Source: Acidobacteriota bacterium (lineage in GTDB: Bacteria > Acidobacteriota > Blastocatellia > Pyrinomonadales > Pyrinomonadaceae). Taken from it: a stretch of 64,000 nt of DNA. This document shows positions 42,902 to 53,071 of the stretch, piece after piece. Numbering within the stretch: position 1 is the first letter of the stretch; each line of letters opens with the position of its first letter. Both the position numbers and the translations under genes were made by a program. The stretch covers positions 868,001-932,000 of the forward strand of contig QQUY01000001.1 of NCBI GenBank assembly GCA_003385635.1. The letters run 5' to 3'. Below the pieces are notes generated by a model that made no database searches, was not told the origin of the DNA, and saw only the letters and a list, made by a program, of their open reading frames with translations.

Positions 42902-44355
42902 AATTATCGAAAGCAATCGATCATATGAACGCGGCCGCTGCGTCAGATTTCAACCCCGCTTTGCTCGACATCGAAGTGAATTCGTTCGCGACGGATTCAC
43001 GGGAAGTTAAAGCGGGTGACTTATTTTTTGCGTTCTCACAACCCGAGTTCAAAGCAAACGGTTTCAACGGGGAATTCCAGGACGCCACGCGATTCGTGCC
43101 AACTGCTTTTGCGAACGGAGCTGCGGCGTGTGTCATTCGTAGGGACCGTTTCAAAGAGCACAATTCTGAACTGGACACATTTGAAGACAGGCTGATCTTT
43201 TCGAACGACGTCATCGTGTCGTTTCAAACACTTGCAAGAAATGTTTATCGCGAGTGGGGAAAACCGGTTGTGGCAGTTACCGGCAGTGCAGGTAAGACTA
43301 CTGCCAAGGAACTAACGGCACACGTGCTGGAAGCTGCGGGCCTTAGGGTCCTCAGGAATACAAAGAACCTCAACAATGGTCTCGGTCACCCGATGACGGT
43401 CCTGAATCTCGTAAATGACCCCGGTTACGACGCAGCGGTGCTGGAAATGGGGATGTCCACTCCGAACCGCGAGATCGCTCGGCTCTGTACGATCACGCCG
43501 CCTGATGTTGCTATCGAGCTGAACGTGCTTCCGGTTCATATCGAGCACCTCGGGACGATCGAGAAGATTCGCGATGCAAAGGCGGAGCTCGTTGAAGGAC
43601 TAAAGGACGGCGGGACAGCAGTTCTGAATGCCGACGATCCGTTCGTCATCGGGATGAAGGATCGCCATAAAGGCAAGGTTCTCACTTACGGCATCGACAA
43701 TCCGGCAGACGTGACCGCTCTTGGCATTGAGGCCCGTGGATACGGCGAGACGAGATTTACGCTGCAGACGCCTGAGGGATTTGAAGAGGTCGATCTTTCT
43801 CTGTCCGGGAAGCACAACATCCTGAATGCTCTTGCAGCCGCCGCGGCAGGTCACATTTTTGGTATGACCGCATCCCGGATAGCAGAGGCGCTGAGTGCGG
43901 TCGGCCCGCCTCCTCAGAGAGGCGAGGTGATCCGGTTTACCGAGGGATTTACTGTCCTCAACGACTCATATAACTCTAATCCTGACGCGCTGCTAAAGAT
44001 GATCGCGACGCTTGTCGAAGGGGCACCTAAAGGCGCCCGAAAGATCGTCGTCGCCGGAGAAATGCTTGAACTTGGCAATGAAGAAGAATCGATCCACACG
44101 GAAACGGGGAAGAGGATCGCAGCGTCCGGCATAGACAAACTGGTCGGAGTCAGGGGCCTTGCCACGGCGCTTGTCGATGGTGCAATAGAAGCCGGTCTGG
44201 AGGATGCTGAATTCTCGGCTGATTCGGAAGCGGCGGGCAGGCTTGTCAGTTCGCTCGTCCGCGAGGGCGATGTGATCCTTGTCAAGGGATCGCGCGGAGT
44301 AAGGACCGAAAGGGTCATCGAAAGGTTACTTGCAGATCACGTAAAGGCGGATTAA
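42898..44355 (+). CDS. murF: UDP-MurNAc-tripeptide:D-Ala-D-Ala ligase
   Basis: The 485-residue Mur ligase has ATP-binding GSAGKTTAKEL and the MurF-typical NTKNLNNGLGHPMTVLNL, plus LNDSYNSNPDAL. It begins with TTG at 42898, overlapping the ftsI stop (TTGA), which indicates translational coupling. It adds D-Ala-D-Ala to the peptidoglycan precursor. murE, which normally precedes it, is absent here. Confidence 0.95.
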   Translation: MKLSKAIDHMNAAAASDFNPALLDIEVNSFATDSREVKAGDLFFAFSQPEFKANGFNGEFQDATRFVPTAFANGAAACVIRRDRFKEHNSELDTFEDRLIFSNDVIVSFQTLARNVYREWGKPVVAVTGSAGKTTAKELTAHVLEAAGLRVLRNTKNLNNGLGHPMTVLNLVNDPGYDAAVLEMGMSTPNREIARLCTITPPDVAIELNVLPVHIEHLGTIEKIRDAKAELVEGLKDGGTAVLNADDPFVIGMKDRHKGKVLTYGIDNPADVTALGIEARGYGETRFTLQTPEGFEEVDLSLSGKHNILNALAAAAAGHIFGMTASRIAEALSAVGPPPQRGEVIRFTEGFTVLNDSYNSNPDALLKMIATLVEGAPKGARKIVVAGEMLELGNEEESIHTETGKRIAASGIDKLVGVRGLATALVDGAIEAGLEDAEFSADSEAAGRLVSSLVREGDVILVKGSRGVRTERVIERLLADHVKAD

Positions 44356-44387
44356 AAGCTGTAGCTGCCTGAATTCGGAAGAGAGCA

Positions 44388-45530
44388 ATGCTCTACTACT
44401 TTCTATATCAGCTGGTCTATCAGGGGTACGGCTCGGCAAGCGAGTCATACTTCTTCAAGGGACTGAACGTCATTCAGTACATAACGTTCAGGACCACGTG
44501 GGCGACCATCACGGCGCTTCTGATCTCTCTCCTCTTAGGAGGAAAGGTGATCCGGAAGCTGACCGAATTGAAGTTCGGTCAGGAGATCCGCGAGGAAGGC
44601 CCGGAAATGCATCAGGAAAAGCGCGGAACGCCGACGATGGGTGGCATCTTGATCATCGGTTCGGTATTCGTCGCAACCGTGCTCTGGGCGAGGCTCGACA
44701 GCATATACCTGTGGCTTGCTTTAGGTGCGACAACACTCTTCGCTTCGGTGGGCTTCGCTGACGATTACATAAAGATCGTCAAGAAAAGGAACCTCGGCCT
44801 CACAGGAAAGCAGAAGTTGTTCGGGCAGATAATCGTGGCGTTCGGTGTTTGGCTGGTCCTTTACCTGATTGCCAATTATCCGTGGAACCTCAGCATTCCG
44901 TTCTTTAAGGCTACAGCCGATGTGAACGGGATCAGCTATATAGGCCCCTGGCTTTATCTGGGGTTCATCATTTTCGTGTTGCTTGGATCCTCGAACGCGG
45001 TGAACCTGACCGACGGACTCGACGGCCTTGCGATCAGCGTAACGTTTATCGCGATGTCGGCTTTGACTGCCCTGACTTATGTTTCGAGCGACCGCCGCTG
45101 GGCCGAGTACCTTGACATTACACACAAGCCGGAAGCGGCTGAGTTGACGGTGTTTTGCGGTGCGATGGTCGGCGCAAGCCTTGGCTTCCTCTGGTATAAC
45201 GCGCCAAAGGCCGAGGTGTTTATGGGAGACGTGGGTTCGCTCGCGATCGGAGGTGCGCTTGGAACAGTCGCGATCCTGACGAAACAGGAGTTTATGCTTC
45301 CATTCATCGGCGGCGTGTTCATCATCGAGGCACTTTCGGTGATGATCCAGGTCTCGGTGTTCAAGCTGACGAAGCGCGGCGGAAGACCGGGCACAAGGGT
45401 CTTCAAGATGTCGCCGCTCCACCATCACTTTGAGTACGTCGGATGGAAGGAGCCAAAGATCGTTTTCAGATTTGTGATCATCGCGATCCTCTTCGCTCTC
45501 GCAAGTTTGTCTACATTGAAGTTGAGATAA
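44388..45530 (+). CDS. mraY: Phospho-MurNAc-pentapeptide transferase
   Basis: The 380-residue protein has about ten membrane helices. MraY motifs are [18 protein letters not shown] (Asp pair), [24 protein letters not shown] and PLHHHFE. It makes lipid I at the membrane. GGAAGAGAG lies before the ATG. Confidence 0.97.
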   Translation: MLYYFLYQLVYQGYGSASESYFFKGLNVIQYITFRTTWATITALLISLLLGGKVIRKLTELKFGQEIREEGPEMHQEKRGTPTMGGILIIGSVFVATVLWARLDSIYLWLALGATTLFASVGFADDYIKIVKKRNLGLTGKQKLFGQIIVAFGVWLVLYLIANYPWNLSIPFFKATADVNGISYIGPWLYLGFIIFVLLGSSNAVNLTDGLDGLAISVTFIAMSALTALTYVSSDRRWAEYLDITHKPEAAELTVFCGAMVGASLGFLWYNAPKAEVFMGDVGSLAIGGALGTVAILTKQEFMLPFIGGVFIIEALSVMIQVSVFKLTKRGGRPGTRVFKMSPLHHHFEYVGWKEPKIVFRFVIIAILFALASLSTLKLR

Positions 45531-45562
45531 GAGTATAGCGGGCGCAGTGACCCGCCTGGCAG

Positions 45563-46954
45563 ATGAAGGTCGAAGGAAGAAAAGCCCTGGTTCTCGGCGC
45601 CGGAAGAAGCGGCGTTGCTTCGGCCACCTTCCTCGCTGAACGTGGCGCGAAGGTCGCGCTGCACGACAGGAAGCCTCTCGCAGAATGGCCTGAGAAGGCA
45701 CGCTCTTTGAATGATTCGCACGGCGTGGCGACGATCGACGGCGACATTCCGTCGATGCTGCTGGATCAGATCGACCTTGTTGTTATCAGTCCCGGCGTGC
45801 CTACGGGAGTTGTTCCTGCGCGGTATGTTGACAGAAAGGACGGCGAGGTGATCGGGGAGGTCGAACTCGCCTACAGGTTCCTCAAGGGCAGGCTCGTCGG
45901 GATCACCGGTTCGAATGGAAAAACGACGACGACAAGTCTCGTCGGCGAGATCCTCAGGAATGCTGGCATAGAGGTCCAGGTGGGAGGAAATATCGGAACC
46001 CCACTTCTGTCGCTGACCGGTTCCTCTTCGCAGGCCGGCTGGACGGTCGCAGAACTGTCGAGCTTTCAGCTCGAGACGATCGTCGATCTGAGGCCGAATG
46101 TCGGGATCTGTCTGAATGTCACGCCGAACCATATGGACCGGTACGAGCTGTTCACAGATTACGCCGCCGCAAAGCACAGGCTGTTCAGGAATCAGGATTC
46201 GTCGGACGTTGCGATCCTGAACGCAGACGACGAGATCACTTCATCGTGGGTGAAAGGTTTAAAAGCTCATACGGTGCTGTTCTCGACAGTTCGCGAGCTC
46301 GACGAGGGTCTCTTCCTTCGAGGCGAAGAGCTTGTCAGCCGGTCCGGTGGAAGTGAAAAGGTACTTGCGATACGCAGCGAAATGAAGCTGCGCGGCGTTC
46401 ACAACGTTCAGAACGTATTGGCTGCGATGGCGGCGGGGCTTGCCTGCGGAGCAGATCCCCGATCGATGCGCGAGACTGTCAGGGATTTCAACGCAGTCGA
46501 GCACAGGCTTGAATTTGTCGCTACGATCGCCGGAGTTGATTTTTACAACGATTCGAAAGCGACCTCTGTAGATGCGACTCTCAAAGCGCTGGAGGCTATC
46601 GCCGGCGACACAGAAGGAAACATCGTCCTTATTCTCGGCGGGCTTGGAAAGAATGCCCCTTATTCACCGCTCGCGGGCCTTGTACAAGACCGGGTCCGGG
46701 CATTGGTGCTCATCGGCGAGGATGCTCCGAATATTGAAGAACAGCTCGGAGAACTATCGGAGTGTATCGAAGCCGGTTCGATGGCGGAAGCCGTTCGGAT
46801 CGCATTCGGTTCGGCGGAGGAAGGTGACACTGTTTTGCTGGCGCCCGCCTGTGCGAGTTTTGATATGTACTCCGGATTTGAGGAGCGAGGAAAGGATTTC
46901 AAGGATGAGGTTGCCCTGCTGGGTAGCTCGACGGCTGAAAAGGCCAACGGATAG
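45563..46954 (+). CDS. murD: UDP-MurNAc-alanine:D-glutamate ligase
   Basis: The 463-residue protein has VLGAGRSGVASATFL (uridine-binding), TGSNGKTTTTSLVG (ATP), and DFNAVEHRLEFV and YNDSKATSVDATLKAL, typical of MurD. It adds D-Glu. It is 32 bp after mraY. Confidence 0.97.
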   Translation: MKVEGRKALVLGAGRSGVASATFLAERGAKVALHDRKPLAEWPEKARSLNDSHGVATIDGDIPSMLLDQIDLVVISPGVPTGVVPARYVDRKDGEVIGEVELAYRFLKGRLVGITGSNGKTTTTSLVGEILRNAGIEVQVGGNIGTPLLSLTGSSSQAGWTVAELSSFQLETIVDLRPNVGICLNVTPNHMDRYELFTDYAAAKHRLFRNQDSSDVAILNADDEITSSWVKGLKAHTVLFSTVRELDEGLFLRGEELVSRSGGSEKVLAIRSEMKLRGVHNVQNVLAAMAAGLACGADPRSMRETVRDFNAVEHRLEFVATIAGVDFYNDSKATSVDATLKALEAIAGDTEGNIVLILGGLGKNAPYSPLAGLVQDRVRALVLIGEDAPNIEEQLGELSECIEAGSMAEAVRIAFGSAEEGDTVLLAPACASFDMYSGFEERGKDFKDEVALLGSSTAEKANG

Positions 46955-46977
46955 TCGAACAGAAACGCGACCTGACT

Positions 46978-48210
46978 ATGGAAAAGAAACAGCGGATGGA
47001 CTGGATTCTTCTCGTCATCACGGCCCTCTTGGCGGTGTTCGGGGTCGTGATGGTTTACAGCGCATCTGCAATGATCTCCGACCGCGAGACCGACGGTGCG
47101 ACACAGTACGCATACTTTTATAAGCAGGCGGCATTCACCGCGATCGGCCTCGTACTAATGATCGCGGCTTCAAGATTCAATTACCGCTGGCTTATGAAGC
47201 CGTGGATCGTATACGGCGTTCTGTTCGTCACGGTCGTTCTCCTTGCAGCGGTGTTTGCCTTTCCCCCTGTTAACGGTGCCAGGAGATGGATCAGGATCGG
47301 CGGGTTCTCGCTTCAGCCATCAGAGATGGCGAAGATCGCCCTGCCGCTCTTCGCAGCCTATTTTTTGACAAAGAATGAGGATTCGATCGGAAACCTGAAA
47401 GAAACGGTGATTCCCTGCGTAGCCGTTCTCGGAGTCGTAGGCGGACTAGTGTTCTTCGAACCGGATCTCGGTACGGTAATAGTTCTCTGCGCGATCTTCG
47501 TTGCCGTCTATTTTTCTGCGGGAGCAAAGTTTCTGCATATCGCGGCAGTGGGCGCGGGACTGTTAGCGGTCGGCGTTGCAGCGCTCGTGTATGCGCCTTG
47601 GCGGATCGAACGGCTGATCGCCTTCATGGACCCTTTCGAAAAGGCCGATTCTTCCGGCTACCAGGTCGTCCAGTCTCTCTACGCGATCGGTTCGGGCGGT
47701 GTGTTTGGCGAGGGATTCGGAAGAGGCGAACAAAAGCTTTTCTATCTACCGTATCCGCATTCGGATTTTATATTCGCGGTGGTGGGCGAGGAACTCGGGC
47801 TGATAGGCGCAATGGCGGTGCTCGTGGCCTTCGGCCTGTTGCTGTGGCGCGGCGCAAGATCGGCGCTTCTGGCTCCTGAGAGATTCGGAATGTTGCTCGG
47901 GATCGGGCTGATCACGGGGATCATCGTTCAGGCGCTCTTCAATATCAGCGTCGTGATCTCGATCCTGCCCCCGAAGGGGATTCCTCTTCCGTTCATCTCG
48001 TATGGCGGATCGTCGATCCTCGTGACTCTGGTGTCTGTGGGAATACTTCTGAACATATCGCAGTATTCCGGATACGTTTCGCTTGAGAACGGCCTGCACC
48101 GGACCCAAACCCCAAGGAAGGAGCGCAAGGCGCGCAGGGTAAAGAAGGGAAGAAAGGTAACCAGAAAAAGGCCGGTCAAGAGCAAGGCCAAAGTGAAGAT
48201 GGGAGCGTGA
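46978..48210 (+). CDS. ftsW: Lipid II polymerase FtsW
   Basis: The 410-residue SEDS protein has ten membrane helices, with FQPSE in GFSLQPSEMAKIA, and PKGIPLPFISYGGSS near the end. The last 40 residues form a very basic cytoplasmic tail (RKERKARRVKKGRKVTRK). It polymerises septal glycan with FtsI. Confidence 0.95.
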   Translation: MEKKQRMDWILLVITALLAVFGVVMVYSASAMISDRETDGATQYAYFYKQAAFTAIGLVLMIAASRFNYRWLMKPWIVYGVLFVTVVLLAAVFAFPPVNGARRWIRIGGFSLQPSEMAKIALPLFAAYFLTKNEDSIGNLKETVIPCVAVLGVVGGLVFFEPDLGTVIVLCAIFVAVYFSAGAKFLHIAAVGAGLLAVGVAALVYAPWRIERLIAFMDPFEKADSSGYQVVQSLYAIGSGGVFGEGFGRGEQKLFYLPYPHSDFIFAVVGEELGLIGAMAVLVAFGLLLWRGARSALLAPERFGMLLGIGLITGIIVQALFNISVVISILPPKGIPLPFISYGGSSILVTLVSVGILLNISQYSGYVSLENGLHRTQTPRKERKARRVKKGRKVTRKRPVKSKAKVKMGA

Positions 48211-48226
48211 GGCGCTCCGAGGTTTG

Positions 48227-49303
48227 ATGAAAGTGATCATCGCCGCCGGAGGTACTGGCGGGCACATATATCCGGGTATCGCGGTAGCGAAAGAGATCGT
48301 CTCGAGGGGCGGCGAGGTATTGTTCGTCGGCGCGAAGGGGGGGCTCGAAAACAGGATCGTGCCGGAAAATGGTTTTCCGATCGAAACGATAAGCAGTGCC
48401 GGGCTTAAGAGCATGGGTATCGCCGGAAAGGTCAAGGGCCTCGCGATTCTTCCTAAGAGCTTTCTCGATTCGCTAAAGATCCTTCGCAAGTTCAAGCCCG
48501 ACGTCGTCGCCGGAGCCGGAGGATATGTTTCGGGTCCCGTGCTTTTGATGGCGAGCTTCTCAAGAATCCCTACCTTGGTAATGGATTCGAATGCGCTTCC
48601 GGGATTCACGAATCGGCAGCTCGCGCCATTCGTAACAAAAGCAGCGCTGGCTTTCGAGGAAGCGCTTGAACATTTTGGCAAGAAGGGAATAGTGATCGGT
48701 AACCCGGTACGCAATGAGTTTTTTTCGATCGGGCCTTCTCCTGACGGGGATAAAGTGAACCTGTTTCTTACTGGAGGCTCCCAGGGAGCACGCGGGATCA
48801 ATACCGCGATGGTCGATGCACTCGGACACCTTGCTGATGTGAGGGACAGGCTTCGGATCACTCATCAAACTGGCGAACCCGACCTCGAGACGGTTAGAAA
48901 AGGTTATGCGGACGCCGGCTGGAAGGAATCGGAAGTGACCGCTTACGTGAGCGACATGATGGGGAAGTTCCGAGACGCGCATTTGCTCGTCACGAGAGCC
49001 GGAGCGACGACCTGCGCAGAACTCGCGGCGGCAGGCAGGCCGGCGATCATGGTTCCATTGCCGACCGCCGCGGATGATCATCAGCGGAAGAATGCGGAGG
49101 CAATGCAGGACGCAGGTGCCGCCAGGATGATCCTGCAGAAGGACCTGACAGGGCAGCGGCTCGCCAGTGAGATCAAAGAGCTGATAGCGGATTCGGAAAG
49201 GCTACGAAGAATGAGCGAATCGGCGCGAAAGCTGGCAAAGAACGATGCGGCAAAGGCGGCCGCGGACATCATCGAGGAGCTTGCGGCGGGCGGTAAGCGG
49301 TAA
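48227..49303 (+). CDS. murG: UDP-GlcNAc:lipid I glycosyltransferase
   Basis: The 358-residue GT28 enzyme has AAGGTGGHIYPGIAVA at the N-terminus, GGYVSGP, GGSQGAR and TRAGATTCAELAAAGRP. The start is the ATG at 48227 after CGAGG; a TTG one codon earlier is less likely. It makes lipid II. Confidence 0.96.
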   Translation: MKVIIAAGGTGGHIYPGIAVAKEIVSRGGEVLFVGAKGGLENRIVPENGFPIETISSAGLKSMGIAGKVKGLAILPKSFLDSLKILRKFKPDVVAGAGGYVSGPVLLMASFSRIPTLVMDSNALPGFTNRQLAPFVTKAALAFEEALEHFGKKGIVIGNPVRNEFFSIGPSPDGDKVNLFLTGGSQGARGINTAMVDALGHLADVRDRLRITHQTGEPDLETVRKGYADAGWKESEVTAYVSDMMGKFRDAHLLVTRAGATTCAELAAAGRPAIMVPLPTAADDHQRKNAEAMQDAGAARMILQKDLTGQRLASEIKELIADSERLRRMSESARKLAKNDAAKAAADIIEELAAGGKR

Positions 49304-49328
49304 GCAACTGTCATGGATCATGTGTCAG

Positions 49329-49356
49329 GTTTCACGATTCAAGGTTCTGATGTCAC
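49329..49356. repeat. Degenerate heptamer array after murG
   Basis: Four units (GTTTCAC, GATTCAA, GGTTCTG, ATGTCAC) lie 25 bp after the murG stop, in the same orientation as those after gyrA. Confidence 0.5.
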
Positions 49357-49419
49357 AAAACTCATGTTTTTTGTTGCGCAGTTAAAACAGGAACGAGTAG
49401 TTACACAAAATAGAAACTC

Positions 49420-49447
49420 GATCATTGATACATGATCATTGATAGAT
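49420..49447. repeat. Heptamer array at the murC start
   Basis: GATCATT, GATACAT, GATCATT and GATAGAT are four in-phase 7-bp units ending 6 bp before the murC ATG. Confidence 0.55.
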
Positions 49448-49453
49448 GAAAAC

Positions 49454-50845
49454 ATGTTTCGTCATGTAAAAAACATACATTTCATAGGCGTCGGCGGGAT
49501 CGGAATGAGCGGTATCGCGGAGGTCCTTTCGAATCTCGGTTTCAATGTTTCGGGCTCAGATCTGAATCGTTCTAAGAACACCGAAAGACTGGAGAAAGTT
49601 GTAGGAGTGAAGGTCTTCGAAGGGCACTCGGAACGAAACATCGGAGACGCCGAGGTGGTCGTGTATTCGTCCGCGATCAAACAGGACAACCCCGAGATCG
49701 TTGCCGCGCGGGACAAGAAGATACCTGTGATCCCGAGGGCGGAGATGCTGGCCGAACTGATGACGCTCAAGCCTTATTCGGTAGCGGTTTCCGGATCGCA
49801 CGGCAAGACATCCACGACATCTATGGTCGCGACCGTACTTGGCCACGCGGGAATCGATCCAACCACGATAGTCGGCGGCGTGGTGGACACGCTCGGCTCG
49901 AACGCAAAACTCGGAGACTCGGAGTGGTTCGTTACGGAAGCTGATGAAAGCGACCGGTCGTTCCTGATGCTCTACCCGACGATCGCCGTCGTGACGAACA
50001 TCGACCGCGAGCACATGGAATCCTATTCCGGAATGGAGGATGTCTTTCAGTGCTTCACGGATTTCGTGAACAAGGTGCCGTTCTACGGTGCCGCGATCCT
50101 GTGTATGGACGATCACCACGTCCAGTCCATCATCCCGAACGTTACGCGCAGGGTCGTTACGTACGGGTTCAGCAAACAGGCGGACGTTTCGGCAGGCAAC
50201 ATCGAATTCAACGACACCTTCGGTTCCCGTTTCAAGGTATTGAGCCGGGAAGGCGAACTTGGTGAGATCGAACTGCCGGTTCCGGGAAGGCACAACGTTT
50301 ATAACGCGCTTGCCGCTATCGCTGTGGCGCTTGAGCTTGACATCGAGTTTCCGAAGATCGCCGAAGCTTTCAAACACTTCAAGAATGCTGACAGGAGATT
50401 CCAGTACAAGGGGACAGTGAATGACATTACGCTGTTTGATGACTACGGACATCATCCGACCGAGATCACCGCAACCCTGGAGGCTGCAAAGAACAGCGCC
50501 GGCGGCAGAAGGATCGTCGTCGTTTTCCAGCCGCACAGGTACTCGCGAACAAAGGACCTGATGGAGGAGTTCGCAACATCGTTCAACAACGCAGACATGG
50601 TTTACATATCCGACATCTACCCGGCGAGCGAGAAACCGATCGAGGGGATAACTGCCGAGGTGCTGGCAGAGAAGATCGTCGGATTCGGCCACAGAGGCGT
50701 TCGCTACATCGGCGGCATCGAGACGGCAGCGGAGTTTGTTTCGCAGGAGCTTGCACCCAACGATCTTGTGATCACCCTTGGAGCAGGGAGCATCACGAAA
50801 CTGTCAGACGACTTGTTAGAGAAAATCAAAACACAAAATGCCTAG
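49454..50845 (+). CDS. murC: UDP-MurNAc:L-alanine ligase
   Basis: The protein has about 463 residues. FIGVGGIGMSGIAEVL, SGSHGKTSTTSMVATVL and FDDYGHHPTEITATLEA are MurC signatures. I chose ATG 49454; TTG 49439 would add five residues. No clear Shine-Dalgarno sequence; a heptamer array occupies the usual position. It overlaps ftsQ by 8 bp. Confidence 0.96.
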   Translation: MFRHVKNIHFIGVGGIGMSGIAEVLSNLGFNVSGSDLNRSKNTERLEKVVGVKVFEGHSERNIGDAEVVVYSSAIKQDNPEIVAARDKKIPVIPRAEMLAELMTLKPYSVAVSGSHGKTSTTSMVATVLGHAGIDPTTIVGGVVDTLGSNAKLGDSEWFVTEADESDRSFLMLYPTIAVVTNIDREHMESYSGMEDVFQCFTDFVNKVPFYGAAILCMDDHHVQSIIPNVTRRVVTYGFSKQADVSAGNIEFNDTFGSRFKVLSREGELGEIELPVPGRHNVYNALAAIAVALELDIEFPKIAEAFKHFKNADRRFQYKGTVNDITLFDDYGHHPTEITATLEAAKNSAGGRRIVVVFQPHRYSRTKDLMEEFATSFNNADMVYISDIYPASEKPIEGITAEVLAEKIVGFGHRGVRYIGGIETAAEFVSQELAPNDLVITLGAGSITKLSDDLLEKIKTQNA

Positions 50846-51665
50846 AAGAAAGACCACAACGCAAAGAACAAGGAGAAAGAAGACGACTGCCAGGACGAGG
50901 CGGAAGACGGGCGGAAGCAAGCTGATCAATTTCGCCGTGCCGCTATTCCTCGCCGCATGCATTCTCTTTTGTCTCGGGCTATTGTTGTCGGCCGGCGTGC
51001 GAAGCGTCGCATCTTCGGACTTCTTCGAGGTCCGAAGGGTGGAAACGGTCGGAGCCGAAAGGGTCTCGCCGGCGAAGGTAGAACAGATAGTCCGCTCCGA
51101 GGCGTTCAGGACAGGGGTCTGGAATGCCGATCTCGAAGAGATCAAACAAGGCGTTGAGGAGCTTAAGTTCGTCAGGCACGCCAGCGTCGCCAGGGTACTC
51201 CCTGACATCGTTCGCGTGACGATCAGGGAAAGGGTCCCGGTCGCGACGGTCAGAATGGGCAAGGCGGACTACCTTGTCGACGACGATGCCAAGATCCTAT
51301 CGAAAGTGTCGAAAGACACTACCGGTCCCTTGCCGCCGTTCGTGCTCCTTGGCTGGGACACCGACGCAAGTGAATCAGCCCGGGAGATGAACCGTAGAAG
51401 AGTCGATCTATACAAGAAACTAGTCGCAGAGTGGAGGCAATTCGGCCTCGCAAAACGGGTCAAGGCAGTTGACCTCTCCGACGTAAAGGATCCGCAGGCA
51501 CAAGTGGAAGACTCGGGTCATTTAGTGACGATATCCCTCGGGCAGGGAGATTACGCACCAGGACTTAAAAAGGGCCTGGAGACGATCGCCGGAAAAGGCG
51601 AAAGGATCAAGTACGTGATCGGGCCAAACGAACCGAACCCGGTGATCGGCTACAGGAATTCCTGA
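50838..51665 (+). CDS. ftsQ: FtsQ/DivIB division protein
   Basis: The 275-residue protein has an extremely basic N-terminus (PRRKTTTQRTRRKKTTARTR), one membrane helix (about 32-56) and a POTRA-type domain (FEVRRVETVGAERVSPAKVE; SVARVLPDIVRVTIRERVPVA). It links the divisome to FtsL and FtsI. Confidence 0.93.
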   Translation: MPRRKTTTQRTRRKKTTARTRRKTGGSKLINFAVPLFLAACILFCLGLLLSAGVRSVASSDFFEVRRVETVGAERVSPAKVEQIVRSEAFRTGVWNADLEEIKQGVEELKFVRHASVARVLPDIVRVTIRERVPVATVRMGKADYLVDDDAKILSKVSKDTTGPLPPFVLLGWDTDASESAREMNRRRVDLYKKLVAEWRQFGLAKRVKAVDLSDVKDPQAQVEDSGHLVTISLGQGDYAPGLKKGLETIAGKGERIKYVIGPNEPNPVIGYRNS

Positions 51666-51684
51666 ACACAGAGGTCGCAGATCT

Positions 51685-52926
51685 ATGGCTAACCCAACAG
51701 AACAAGTAGTAGGCCTTGACATCGGTACAAGCCGCGTCAGGTGCGTCATCGGCGAACCGGCGGAAAACGGAAAGCTGAATGTGATCGGTGCGGGAGTGGC
51801 AGAATCGAAGGGTCTTCGGAGCGGCATCGTCACGACTACGAAGTCGGTTGTCGAGTCGATCTCAAAGGCAGTCGAAGAAGCCGAGCGTGTAAGCGGTATC
51901 GAGATCGATTCTGCGACCGTTAATCTTTCGGGCGAGCATCTTCAGGGCGAAAGCAAGAGCGGCGTTGTTGCCGTTGCGGGTGCGGGCCGCGAGATCTCTG
52001 AAGACGACGTTCAGCGGGCCATAGAGTCCGCCAGCGCGATGCAGCTTCCCGCAGGCTGGGAGATCGTCGACCGTCTGCCGCAGGAGTTCATCATCGACGG
52101 GCAGGACGGCATCACCGAGCCGATAGGCATGCGCGGTTCCAGGCTTGAAGCCCTCGTCCACGTGGTTTCAAGCCCGAGCGCCGCAAGCCAGAACATCATC
52201 AAGGCGGTTCACAACGCGGGTATCCAGATCGAGCAGATGATCCTCGAACCGCTTGCGGCCTCGACCGGAACACTTACCGATGACGACACCGAATATGGTT
52301 GTGCGCTCGTCAACATGGGTTCAGAGATCACGAGCATGATGATCTTCGGTAGGGGCGCGGTCCAGCACACCGCGGTCTTTCCTTTCGGAGGAATGCAGTT
52401 CACGAAAGACATCGCGACCGGTCTGAGGGTGTCGATCGCCGATGCGGAGAAGATAAAGCGTGTCACCGGATGCGTGGCGGGCTTTCTCCTGAGCGACGAT
52501 GAAAGAAAAGAGGTCATCGAGATCACTCCTGTCGGAAGAAGCGAGACTCGCGAGCTCTCGAAAGAGATACTTACCGACATTCTCCAGCCGAGGGCGGTCG
52601 AGCTTCTGCAGTACATCGCGCAGGAAGTGGCGAACTCAGGGCAGCAGATATCAAGCGGAGTGATCCTGACAGGTGGAACTGCTTCGATACGCGGAATCGT
52701 GGAAGTTGCCGAACAGGTTTTTGATGCGCCGACGCGTGTCGGATATCCGCGTGAAGATCTTCTGGAAGGTCTTCTCGACGGGCTTCATTCGCCCGAGTGG
52801 GCCGCCGCGATCGGCCTCGCATTGACGTCGATGAGAGCTCATTCGAGGGGCTCTGACTCGTCAGGTCGGTCTACCGGACGGAGGGTAGCCGAATGGTTTG
52901 AAAGCTTTACGGGAAAATTCAAATAA
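51685..52926 (+). CDS. ftsA: Cell division protein FtsA
   Basis: The 413-residue actin-fold ATPase has VGLDIGTSRVRCVIGE, SGEHLQGE (FtsA-specific 1C domain), and ILTGGTASIRGI. The C-terminus is an amphipathic helix (VAEWFESFTGKFK) for membrane binding. It tethers FtsZ. Confidence 0.96.
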   Translation: MANPTEQVVGLDIGTSRVRCVIGEPAENGKLNVIGAGVAESKGLRSGIVTTTKSVVESISKAVEEAERVSGIEIDSATVNLSGEHLQGESKSGVVAVAGAGREISEDDVQRAIESASAMQLPAGWEIVDRLPQEFIIDGQDGITEPIGMRGSRLEALVHVVSSPSAASQNIIKAVHNAGIQIEQMILEPLAASTGTLTDDDTEYGCALVNMGSEITSMMIFGRGAVQHTAVFPFGGMQFTKDIATGLRVSIADAEKIKRVTGCVAGFLLSDDERKEVIEITPVGRSETRELSKEILTDILQPRAVELLQYIAQEVANSGQQISSGVILTGGTASIRGIVEVAEQVFDAPTRVGYPREDLLEGLLDGLHSPEWAAAIGLALTSMRAHSRGSDSSGRSTGRRVAEWFESFTGKFK

Positions 52927-53071
52927 ATTTCAACTTCGACTAGCTTTTTGACCCCTAATCGTTGTATGCTATCAGCCCATAGACACAACATATTGTTGAT
53001 TCGGCCGAATCGCTCCAACTCCCGCTCGCGCCACAGGTCTTACTAAAAACTTAAATAGGAAAGCGACTAAC
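52927..53071. other. Leader of ftsZ with palindrome
   Basis: It holds the palindrome CAACA-TAT-TGTTG (52986-52998). A poorly spaced TTGACC/TATGCT pair is present, so no firm promoter is called. Confidence 0.35.

Noticed and set aside
42890..42930. A hidden or degraded murE gene between ftsI and murF
   Set aside because: The two genes overlap by 4 bp, and both are full length, leaving no room.
49556..50692. 378-codon minus-strand frame
   Set aside because: It is antisense to murC and shows no family features.
52948..52970. ftsZ promoter from TTGACC and TATGCT
   Set aside because: The spacing is only 11 bp.
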